From Psychrosphaera ytuae (lineage in GTDB: Bacteria > Pseudomonadota > Gammaproteobacteria > Enterobacterales > Alteromonadaceae): 64,000 bases of DNA. The position numbers were made by a program, and so were the translations under genes. Where the stretch lies: contig NZ_CP072110.1 of assembly GCF_017638545.1 (NCBI RefSeq), positions 1,612,001-1,676,000 on the forward strand, given 5' to 3'. Positions 16,994 through 24,307 of this stretch are shown piece by piece. The first letter of the stretch is position 1. Each line of letters begins with the position of its first letter. Below the pieces are notes generated by a model. That model was not told the origin of the DNA, ran no database searches, and saw only the letters and a program-made list of their open reading frames with translations.

Positions 16994-17013
16994 GCAATAT
17001 TAAACTTTAAGAA

Positions 17014-17090
17014 TGGCGCGCTCGGGAGGATTCGAACCTCCGACCGCCTGGTTCGTAGCCAGGTACTCTATCCAGCTGAGCTACGAGCGC
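17014..17090 (-). tRNA. tRNA-Arg(ACG), copy 3
   Basis: Identical over 77 nt to the other copies, CCA encoded. It follows tRNA-Ser by 21 bp. The serV-argVYZQ cluster downstream of csrA in E. coli has the same content and order. Confidence 0.98.
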
Positions 17091-17109
17091 GCATTACTTA
17101 AATACATTG

Positions 17110-17204
<95 letters not shown>

Positions 17205-17213
17205 AATCAATGC

Positions 17214-17248
17214 GGGGTGTATAGTAATGATCTAAGAATATAAGTCAA
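17214..17248 (-). promoter_or_regulatory. Likely promoter of the tRNA-Ser/tRNA-Arg operon
   Basis: On the minus strand TTGACT (17248-17243), then TACTAT (17226-17221) with 16-bp spacing or overlapping alternatives CTATAC/TATACA, then a C-rich discriminator ACACCCCGC before the tRNA-Ser 5' flank. GC-rich discriminators are typical of stringently controlled stable RNA promoters. Exact -10 uncertain. Confidence 0.5.
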
Positions 17249-17323
17249 ACAAAAATTTAACATTGGCTCATCAATTGCGTTGATTTTAACCAATTGGCGA
17301 GGCTTTCGTCATTTTATTAGCCA

Positions 17324-17351
17324 AAAATAAAAAAACCGGCCAAAGGCCGGT
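17324..17351 (-). terminator. Rho-independent terminator after csrA
   Basis: 7-bp GC-rich stem ACCGGCC / GGCCGGT with an AAA loop. The minus strand continues TTTTTTATTTTT. Located 8 bp after the csrA stop. Confidence 0.92.
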
Positions 17352-17359
17352 CGTTTTGC

Positions 17360-17551
17360 TTACTCAGCGTCTGAAGGTGTACCACCTTTTTCAGCTTGAA
17401 TTCGCATGTAGATTTCTTCACGGTGAACCGCTACTTCTTTAGGGGCATTAACACCAATTCTTACTTGGTTGCCTTTCACTCCTAAGACGGTGACGGTGAC
17501 TTCATCACCAATCATTAACGTTTCACCAACACGACGAGTTAGTATAAGCAT
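17360..17551 (-). CDS. csrA: Carbon storage regulator CsrA
   Basis: Dimeric RNA-binding protein that controls translation of carbon metabolism, motility and biofilm mRNAs at GGA motifs. The 63-residue sequence MLILTRRVGETLMIGDEV ... VRIGVNAPKEVAVHREEIY is the canonical CsrA fold, including the RNA-contact strand LTRRVGE and the VHREEIY end. Order alaS-lysC-csrA-tRNA-Ser-tRNA-Arg is conserved in related genera. Confidence 0.98.
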   Translation of the reverse strand: MLILTRRVGETLMIGDEVTVTVLGVKGNQVRIGVNAPKEVAVHREEIYMRIQAEKGGTPSDAE

Positions 17552-17648
17552 TCTAAGCTCCTTATATGCTTACTTAGGTTTCTTTCAAAAGTGAAAGCTA
17601 CGTATCGGACTTCTCCGAACTGCGTATTCTACCTACAGTCACAGCATC

Positions 17649-18959
17649 TTACAATTTAATTGATTGTTCAGCGTTCAGTGCAAATTCTTCATGAAGTGCA
17701 TTTACCGCCAGTTCCATATACCTTTTATCAATAATCACAGAAACTTTAATTTCTGTTGCCGATGCGAGTAAAACCGGAATTTGCTGTCTTGCCAATCGCT
17801 TAAGTACTGCGGTGATCACTCCTGCATGACTTCGCATTCCCACTCCGACTACAGAAATCTTAGCAACAGAATCCGAGACTTGCATAACTTGACCTGAAAA
17901 TAATTTATTTTTTTCAGTATATTGCTGCAATAGGGACAAGGCTGTCGGTAAATCTTTTGTTTTGATCACAAAACGAATCGCTGCCACGGTTGACTCATGG
18001 GTAAAACTCGCTTCGTGACTCAACATGTCCAACTCAATGTCTTGCTCAGTCAAAACCGATAAAAGGTCAAACACTTCAGTTTGTGGTACGGCAGGAAGAT
18101 CAAATACGATCATTGCTTCATTTTCTGACGCTGTAATACCGGTTATTTTTTTGTTTTCCATGGCAACCTTTTGTTTACTGACTCTCTGATCAAGTTCTGT
18201 GTGTCGGGTAACAGACGAGGTGATCAATGTCCCACTTTGCTGAATATCTGAATTGGTAGGTGAAAAGCTGGATAACACTCGCAGTGGCACATGATATTTG
18301 CCAGCCAATTCAACTGAACGCCTATGTAAAACTTTTGCACCACAACTGGCTAACTCAAACATTTCCTCAAACGTTACCTCAGATAGCTTTTGAGCACATT
18401 TAACCAATCTAGGGTCTGTGGTATAGACACCGTCAACATCAGTAAAAATCTGGCACTCATCTGCTTCGATTGCTGCAGCTACTGCAACGGCTGTAGTATC
18501 TGTTCCACCTCGGCCTAGAGATATTAAGTTTTGCTCAATATCTCGGCCTTGAAAACCAGCGACAATAACGATTCGATTGTGTTGTAAATGTTCTTCAATG
18601 ACTTGCGTGTTAATTGATTCGATGCGGGCATTTCCAAAGTGCCCAGCCGCCTTTATGCCCGCTTGGTCGGCAAGCATAGAAACAGCCGAGTAACCACGAC
18701 TTATCAACGCAATAGAAAGCAAAGCAATTGAGACTTGTTCACCAGCGGTGACCAAAACATCATGCTCTCTTGCAGAAGGGGTGTCTGTAATTTGTAGGGC
18801 GAGTTCGGTCAAACGGTTGGTTTCACCAGCCATTGCTGACACAACAACCACGACTCTGTGACCTTGTTGAATAGTGTGAATAATACGGTCGGCAACCTGT
18901 TGTATTCGCTCGATAGAGCCAACTGATGTACCGCCGTACTTTTGAACAAATAACGCCAT
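17649..18959 (-). CDS. lysC: Aspartate kinase (monofunctional, two ACT domains)
   Basis: Phosphorylates aspartate at the head of lysine, threonine and methionine synthesis. The 436 residues carry the kinase signature FVQKYGGTSVGS at the N-terminus, VTAGEQVS, GFQGRD, LGRGGTDTTAVAVAAA and FTDVDGVYTTDPR. After a linker around 240-265 come two ACT regulatory modules, the last starting KISVVGVGMRSHAGV. The product is ~30 residues longer than the 405-residue class, mainly in the linker. It lies between alaS and csrA; an inverted repeat GAGCCC-CTAA-GGGCTC (18972-18987) without a T-run sits upstream. Confidence 0.95.
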   Translation of the reverse strand: MALFVQKYGGTSVGSIERIQQVADRIIHTIQQGHRVVVVVSAMAGETNRLTELALQITDTPSAREHDVLVTAGEQVSIALLSIALISRGYSAVSMLADQAGIKAAGHFGNARIESINTQVIEEHLQHNRIVIVAGFQGRDIEQNLISLGRGGTDTTAVAVAAAIEADECQIFTDVDGVYTTDPRLVKCAQKLSEVTFEEMFELASCGAKVLHRRSVELAGKYHVPLRVLSSFSPTNSDIQQSGTLITSSVTRHTELDQRVSKQKVAMENKKITGITASENEAMIVFDLPAVPQTEVFDLLSVLTEQDIELDMLSHEASFTHESTVAAIRFVIKTKDLPTALSLLQQYTEKNKLFSGQVMQVSDSVAKISVVGVGMRSHAGVITAVLKRLARQQIPVLLASATEIKVSVIIDKRYMELAVNALHEEFALNAEQSIKL

Positions 18960-19002
18960 TTAGATTTCCGTGAGCCCCTAAGGGCTCTAGCGTTGATATA
19001 AA

Positions 19003-21627
19003 TTAAACGAGTTTTGAGGCAATAAATGCTTCAGCTGCTGCTAACGCCGCATCGATGTTTTCTGGCTGTGAACCACCCGCTTGTGCCATATCAGGGCGAC
19101 CACCGCCTTTACCACCAACTTCAGCAGCGGCTGCATTAACTAAATCGCCAGACTTAACCTTACCAATTAAGTCCTTAGTTACACCTGCAATCAAGCTCAC
19201 TTTATTGTCGTTACTTGCGACTAAAAGCATAACAACAGAACCGATCTTGTTCTTAAGATCGTCAACTAAACCACGTAGAGATTTAGGATCTGCTGCGCCT
19301 AAGTTAACAATAAGTGTATTAACACCGTTAACAACTTTAACTTGCTCAGTCAGGTTACTACCCTGTTGGCTCGCCATTTTGTCTTGAAGTTGACGAAGCT
19401 CTTTTTCTAACTGTTTTACTTTAGCAACAGACTGCTCAACTTTTTCAACTAAAGCTGATGGTTCCGCTTTAAGAACTGAAGCTGCTTGGTTAATTGTGTT
19501 TTCTAAACCGTGTACGTATTCTACCGCAGCTAAGCCAGTTACGGCCTCGATACGACGTACTCCAGCAGCAATACCGGCTTCGCTGATAATTTTGAATAAG
19601 CCAATATCACCGGTGCTATTTACGTGCGTACCACCACATAATTCTATCGAGTAGTCACCCATCGAAACCACTCGAACTTCATCGTCGTACTTCTCACCAA
19701 ATAACGCCATAGCACCTTTTGCTTTGGCATCTTCGATTGCCATAACTTCGGTTCCTAGCGGTAAATTACGCTGGATTTGCTGGTTAACTTGACGCTCAAC
19801 TTCTTTAATTTGTTCTGCCGTCACACCTTCATAATGTGAAAAGTCAAAACGGAACTTGTCTGCTTCTACTAAAGAGCCTTTTTGACCTACGTGCTCACCA
19901 AGAACATTGCGAAGTGCTGCGTGAATCAAATGAGTTGCTGAGTGATTTTTCTTAATCGCTTCACGACGTGCAGTATCGATAGTTGCTTTGGCTAAATCAC
20001 CAAGGTTAACTGAGCCATTTGCTGTACCGTAGTGCGCAATCGCATTGCCTAACTTTTGCGTATCGGCAACAACAAAGCTACCGCCACTTACTGTGATCTC
20101 ACCTTTGTCACCAGATTGACCACCAGATTCTGCATAGAATGGCGTATTATCAAGGACTAAAATACCTTGCTGACCATCCGCTAAAGATTCGACCGATTGA
20201 CCGTCAGCAAATAGTTCAGTGACTTTGCCGTCAAACTCAGTTGCATCATAACCACGGAATTCCGACTGTTGCTGACTGGTAATTTGATCGTTGTAGTCTG
20301 CTTTAAATGAAGACGCTGCTTGCGACTTTTTACGTTGCTCAAGCATTTGCGCTTCAAAGCCAGCTTCGTCAATAGACAAGCCTTTTTCACGAGCAATATC
20401 AGCTGTTAAGTCAGCTGGGAAGCCATATGTGTCGTACAAGCTAAAGACCAATTCACCAGGAATTACGTCGCCTTGCATATCAGCCAAGCTAGATTCTAAT
20501 AACGCTAAGCCACGCTCAAGCGTTTTAGCAAATTGCTCTTCTTCAATGCGTAACATCTTCTCAACCACAGCTTGCTTCTGGGCAAGCTCAGGGTATGCTT
20601 CGCCCATCTGCGCAACGAGTGTCGCTACTAGTTTATTAAAGAAGATACCTTGCGCGCCAAGCTTATGACCATGACGAACCGCTCGGCGAATAATACGACG
20701 AAGAACATAACCACGACCTTCATTTGACGGCATTACACCATCAACAATCAAAAACGAACAAGAGCGAATGTGATCAGCAATAACACGAAGAGATTTGTTT
20801 TCTAAATCTTCAACTTTAAGTAAGTCGGCCGTTGATTTAATCAGATTTTGGAAAATATCGATTTCGTAGTTTGAGTGCACACCTTGAAGGATTGCCGCGA
20901 TACGCTCGATACCCATACCGGTATCAACAGAAGGCTTAGGTAATGGCGCCATGTCACCATTAGCTGAGCGGTTAAACTGCATAAATACGATGTTCCAGAT
21001 CTCGATAAAGCGGTCGCCATCTTCCTCTGGTGAGCCCGGAGGACCACCCCAGATGTGCTCGCCGTGATCATAAAAGATCTCTGAACACGGGCCACAAGGA
21101 CCTGTATCACCCATCGACCAGAAGTTGTCTGATTCGTACTTTTTATCTGCCGATTTATCGCCAATACGAATGATTTTTTCAGCCGGTACGCCAATCTCTT
21201 TGTTCCAGATATCAAAGGCTTCATCATCAGTTTCGTATACTGTTACCAAAAGCTTTTCTTCTGGCAATTCAAGAACTTTAGTTAAAAATTCCCAAGCGTA
21301 TTTAATTGCGTCCTGTTTGAAATAGTCACCAAAACTAAAATTACCTAACATTTCAAAAAAGGTATGGTGACGTGCTGTATAACCAACGTTTTCTAAGTCA
21401 TTGTGCTTACCACCAGCACGAACACAACGCTGCGAGCTCGTTGCTCGGGTATAAGGACGTTGTTCAGCCCCTAAAAACACATCTTTAAATGGAACCATAC
21501 CGGCGTTGGTGAATAACAACGTCGGGTCGTTACCTGGAACAAGAGAGCTAGATTGCACAATTTGGTGCTCTTTGCTTTTAAAGAACTCTAAAAATGCCGT
21601 ACGTAATGCGGCGGTTGTGTTATACAT
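19003..21627 (-). CDS. alaS: Alanyl-tRNA synthetase
   Basis: Charges tRNA-Ala. The 874 residues are of family length. N-terminal class II core: HQIVQSSSLVPGNDPTLLFTNAGM, RATSSQRCVRAGGKHNDLENVG, HTFFEMLGNFSFGDYF and GMGIERIAAILQG. The editing domain follows with the zinc-site motifs HSATHLIHAALR and CGGTHVNSTGDIG. The C-Ala domain has a coiled coil and ends with GGKGGGRPDMAQAGG. It is followed by lysC and csrA on the same strand. Confidence 0.98.
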   Translation of the reverse strand: MYNTTAALRTAFLEFFKSKEHQIVQSSSLVPGNDPTLLFTNAGMVPFKDVFLGAEQRPYTRATSSQRCVRAGGKHNDLENVGYTARHHTFFEMLGNFSFGDYFKQDAIKYAWEFLTKVLELPEEKLLVTVYETDDEAFDIWNKEIGVPAEKIIRIGDKSADKKYESDNFWSMGDTGPCGPCSEIFYDHGEHIWGGPPGSPEEDGDRFIEIWNIVFMQFNRSANGDMAPLPKPSVDTGMGIERIAAILQGVHSNYEIDIFQNLIKSTADLLKVEDLENKSLRVIADHIRSCSFLIVDGVMPSNEGRGYVLRRIIRRAVRHGHKLGAQGIFFNKLVATLVAQMGEAYPELAQKQAVVEKMLRIEEEQFAKTLERGLALLESSLADMQGDVIPGELVFSLYDTYGFPADLTADIAREKGLSIDEAGFEAQMLEQRKKSQAASSFKADYNDQITSQQQSEFRGYDATEFDGKVTELFADGQSVESLADGQQGILVLDNTPFYAESGGQSGDKGEITVSGGSFVVADTQKLGNAIAHYGTANGSVNLGDLAKATIDTARREAIKKNHSATHLIHAALRNVLGEHVGQKGSLVEADKFRFDFSHYEGVTAEQIKEVERQVNQQIQRNLPLGTEVMAIEDAKAKGAMALFGEKYDDEVRVVSMGDYSIELCGGTHVNSTGDIGLFKIISEAGIAAGVRRIEAVTGLAAVEYVHGLENTINQAASVLKAEPSALVEKVEQSVAKVKQLEKELRQLQDKMASQQGSNLTEQVKVVNGVNTLIVNLGAADPKSLRGLVDDLKNKIGSVVMLLVASNDNKVSLIAGVTKDLIGKVKSGDLVNAAAAEVGGKGGGRPDMAQAGGSQPENIDAALAAAEAFIASKLV

Positions 21628-21658
21628 TCGCTTTACCTAATCGTCGTGTTTGTTGCAG

Positions 21659-22147
21659 TTATGCCAGCTCATCGTCGGCCGACATCGCATAATTAATTTG
21701 GTCTATTGAAAAGCCTCGGTATTGCATATACCTAAAGCGTTTTGCTCGTTCCTTGTGGTCGCCAATTTCGCTCCTACCGTATTTGCGCTGGTAGGTTTCT
21801 TTGGCTTGCTCAAACCAATCCGTTGTTTGAGCGTCTAAGTGAGGTTCAGCGTCTTGGCTTTTTACCCCGTGTTGTTTCAAATCATTGATGATTCGATAGG
21901 GGCCAAGTCCTGCTGAGGTTTTCGACCGGATAAACGCTAAAATATAACGTTCTTCACTCAGCCAGTCGTTTTCTATCAAACGCTCTAACAACTCACTTTT
22001 CATGCGCTCATCTTCGCACACTTTGTCTAACTTTTTTTGAAAGTCAGAAATTGAGTAATCTCGCTTGGACAGCCAGTACAGTGCCCGATTATACAGCTTT
22101 TTCGGATCTGTAATGGGATCGTACTTTATAGCCGGATTAAAGCCCAT
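21659..22147 (-). CDS. recX: Regulatory protein RecX
   Basis: RecX modulates RecA filaments. The 162-residue, all-helical product has the typical three-repeat architecture: ALYWLSKRDYSISDFQKKLD, LIENDWLSEERYILAFIRSKT and GPYRIINDLKQHGV, then RYMQYRGFSIDQI at the end. It is normally found directly after recA. Here the upstream neighbour, 3 bp away, is a membrane protein gene, so recA must lie elsewhere. alaS follows 31 bp downstream, as expected. Confidence 0.93.
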   Translation of the reverse strand: MGFNPAIKYDPITDPKKLYNRALYWLSKRDYSISDFQKKLDKVCEDERMKSELLERLIENDWLSEERYILAFIRSKTSAGLGPYRIINDLKQHGVKSQDAEPHLDAQTTDWFEQAKETYQRKYGRSEIGDHKERAKRFRYMQYRGFSIDQINYAMSADDELA

Positions 22148-22150
22148 TAA

Positions 22151-22915
22151 CTACTCGCCGTCTAGCCTATTTTCTGAATTTTGATGTTCATTTTTATCGA
22201 TTGATTGTTCTGAATCAAAGTCTGTGTCAAAACTGTCATTCTGTACCGGGCGGTAAATGTCCAAAAACGCCTGCAGGAACATTAGCGTTAAAACTGCATA
22301 TCCAATTACCCAACCAATGATCAATATCGGAAAAGACACAACCAGTATCATCATGCTGACCAAGCCATAAACCGTCAAAGGCAAGCCATTAACCCAACAT
22401 GCTTTAAAACTCATCTTTAACAAATCAATGACAGAAGATTTTGGTGCCACCCAGGCTGATTGAACTAAAAACGCAGTTAGCATAAAGTTAACTAACATCA
22501 ATACCGAAATAACAATCAAATCGGACATTGACGGCGGGATTTGCTCAGCTGCTTGTTGCACGATTTCAGTCGCCAAAATCGAAGCTGGAATATTGAGTAA
22601 AATCGTCACAGCGGCAACACTAAAAAAGATTCGATATTCTTTAAAACGATTAAAATATTGGAACAAATCGCCTAGTTCTACGTTGTTTTCTTGCTCTACT
22701 TGAGAAGCAACTTGAAAAAAGCCCGCTGATAAAAAAGGAGTTAAAAGAAACGCGACAAAATTAAACAGTGGAATCACCATTCCCAATACAGCGACCAGTA
22801 ACATGATCCCAGCCATTCCCATAAAAACAGATGGGTTTAGTGTAAACACACGCCAGCCGCGTTTAATCCATTGGAATGCCGACAAAGTGGGTCTTTTTTG
22901 TACTTCTAATTGCAT
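22151..22915 (-). CDS. BPSS1780-like multi-pass membrane protein
   Basis: A 254-residue integral membrane protein with about five to six hydrophobic segments (~34-60, 98-118, 130-155, 180-225). The N-terminal LSAFQWIKRGWRVFTLNPSVF and the PLFNFVAFLLTPFLSAGFF loop resemble the uncharacterised BPSS1780 family. The C-terminal 40 residues are acidic, Asp/Glu/Asn-rich and probably cytoplasmic. It is just upstream of recX in a place usually occupied by recA, likely co-transcribed with recX-alaS, and divergent from the next gene. Function unknown. Confidence 0.7.
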   Translation of the reverse strand: MQLEVQKRPTLSAFQWIKRGWRVFTLNPSVFMGMAGIMLLVAVLGMVIPLFNFVAFLLTPFLSAGFFQVASQVEQENNVELGDLFQYFNRFKEYRIFFSVAAVTILLNIPASILATEIVQQAAEQIPPSMSDLIVISVLMLVNFMLTAFLVQSAWVAPKSSVIDLLKMSFKACWVNGLPLTVYGLVSMMILVVSFPILIIGWVIGYAVLTLMFLQAFLDIYRPVQNDSFDTDFDSEQSIDKNEHQNSENRLDGE

Positions 22916-23055
22916 TACGTTGCGCCTAATTTGAGCTTTGTGAGTAGAATTATCAATGTGAATTCGGTGTAATGGTCAATAATACCTGATTAAACGCGTA
23001 TTTCCATTACCTTAACTTTGAATACTTTTGGATAAATCCGCATCGAGAAAAGACT

Positions 23056-24285
23056 GTGACTCTAAGCCTTAATTCCGCCTCCTCACTCACGATTCCCGAA
23101 TCACTGCAATCGCAGTGGCAGATACTGACTAACTTGTCACAACTCAGCCCTTCACAAAGAAAAGTACTGTTTGCAGAACCGACCTGCCCTTTCATTACTT
23201 TTGAATTTTTAGATGGCCTTGAACGCCACCAGTGTGTAGGTACACAGACAGGCTGGTCACCTTGCTATTTTTTGTATGAACAAGGGCAGGAATTGGGCTT
23301 ATTTATCTGTTATTTAAAATCCCATTCTTATGGCGAGTATGTGTTTGATTGGTCATGGGCAGACGCTTACCACCGCCATGGTATTAACTATTACCCTAAG
23401 TTGTTGAGTGCAATTCCATTTACGCCAGTGCCTGCCACTAAATGGCTAACTAACTCAACATTAACCGAGCAACAGGCTTGGCAGCAGATCTGTCAGATTA
23501 CTGAGCATTCTGGAATTACCGGTGCGCACTTGTTGTTTCCACAAGACAACTTTAATAAACAAGCTGATCAGATTGAACGGCAAGGCTGTCAATTTCATTG
23601 GTTTAATACACACCCAGAAACTCAGCAGCCTTATCATGATTTTGAAGATTATCTAGCGAGCATGACTGCACGCAAAAGAAAGATGATCAAAAAGGAAAGG
23701 CTCAAAGTCGAGAGTGCCGGTTTCAAATGCGAGTGGCGACGTGGCCACGAGATCAGCGAAGAAGAACGAGCGCTATTTTACCAGTTTTATCACAATACTT
23801 ATTACAAACGCGGCCAAGAAGGTTATTTAACTCGGGCGTTTTTTGATCACGTTTTTGACTCTTTGTCTGACCATGTAAGGCTATTAGTCTGTCAGTTAAA
23901 CGGCAGAATGGTTGCTGGAGCCCTGTACTTTATCGATAACAGTCATTTGTATGGACGTTACTGGGGACGAGAGTTTACGCCGAGACAAGACAGTGAATCA
24001 GGGTCTGTCGAATTCGACGCATTGCATTTTGAAGCGTGTTATTACCAAGGTATCGAGCTTGCGATTGAGATGGGCTTGTCCGTGTTTAACCCCGGAACAC
24101 AGGGCGAGCACAAAATTCCTAGAGGATTTCAGCCTGTCATAACAAGAAGTTACCACCAGCTGTTTTTAGATCCGTTTCATCAAGCGGTAGAAGATTTTTG
24201 TTTGCGAGAGTGTCAACACAACTCAATGTACATTAAAGAGTGTGAGACTCGACTGCCATTTAAACAAAAAGAAAAATCAGTTTAA
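23056..24285 (+). CDS. COG3146-type GNAT-fold acyltransferase-like protein
   Basis: 409 residues with the duplicated GNAT fold of COG3146/DUF482 proteins, relatives of FemABX-type aminoacyltransferases (annotated elsewhere as peptidoglycan biosynthesis/recognition). Visible family blocks: CPFITFEFLDGLERHQCVG, GWSPCYFLYEQ, SYGEYVFDWSWADAY, YYPKLLSAIPFTPVP, RKRKMIKKER, and the C-terminal GRYWGREF ... LHFEACYYQGIELAIEMG ... FNPGTQGEHKIPRGFQP. The start is GTG; no ATG is available upstream, and the family N-terminus fits this start. Substrate unknown. It converges with metH. Confidence 0.85.
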   Translation: MTLSLNSASSLTIPESLQSQWQILTNLSQLSPSQRKVLFAEPTCPFITFEFLDGLERHQCVGTQTGWSPCYFLYEQGQELGLFICYLKSHSYGEYVFDWSWADAYHRHGINYYPKLLSAIPFTPVPATKWLTNSTLTEQQAWQQICQITEHSGITGAHLLFPQDNFNKQADQIERQGCQFHWFNTHPETQQPYHDFEDYLASMTARKRKMIKKERLKVESAGFKCEWRRGHEISEEERALFYQFYHNTYYKRGQEGYLTRAFFDHVFDSLSDHVRLLVCQLNGRMVAGALYFIDNSHLYGRYWGREFTPRQDSESGSVEFDALHFEACYYQGIELAIEMGLSVFNPGTQGEHKIPRGFQPVITRSYHQLFLDPFHQAVEDFCLRECQHNSMYIKECETRLPFKQKEKSV

Positions 24286-24307
24286 CGCCGACTTAACAAC
24301 TTTGGTG

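Noticed and set aside
16917..17090. Regularly repeated 77-bp blocks that could be mistaken for a CRISPR-like array
   Set aside because: Each block folds as a complete tRNA-Arg with CCA. Spacers are unequal (83 and 20 bp) and there are no cas genes.
16360..17101. Plus-strand ORFs across the tRNA and repeat region (for example 16360-16695 and 16741-17010)
   Set aside because: They lie antisense to tRNA genes and repeats. The repetitive translations come from the identical tRNA-Arg copies, not from coding.
18972..18987. Inverted repeat between alaS and lysC considered as a terminator
   Set aside because: 6-bp stem without a T-run; lysC is likely reached by transcription from alaS or has its own promoter.
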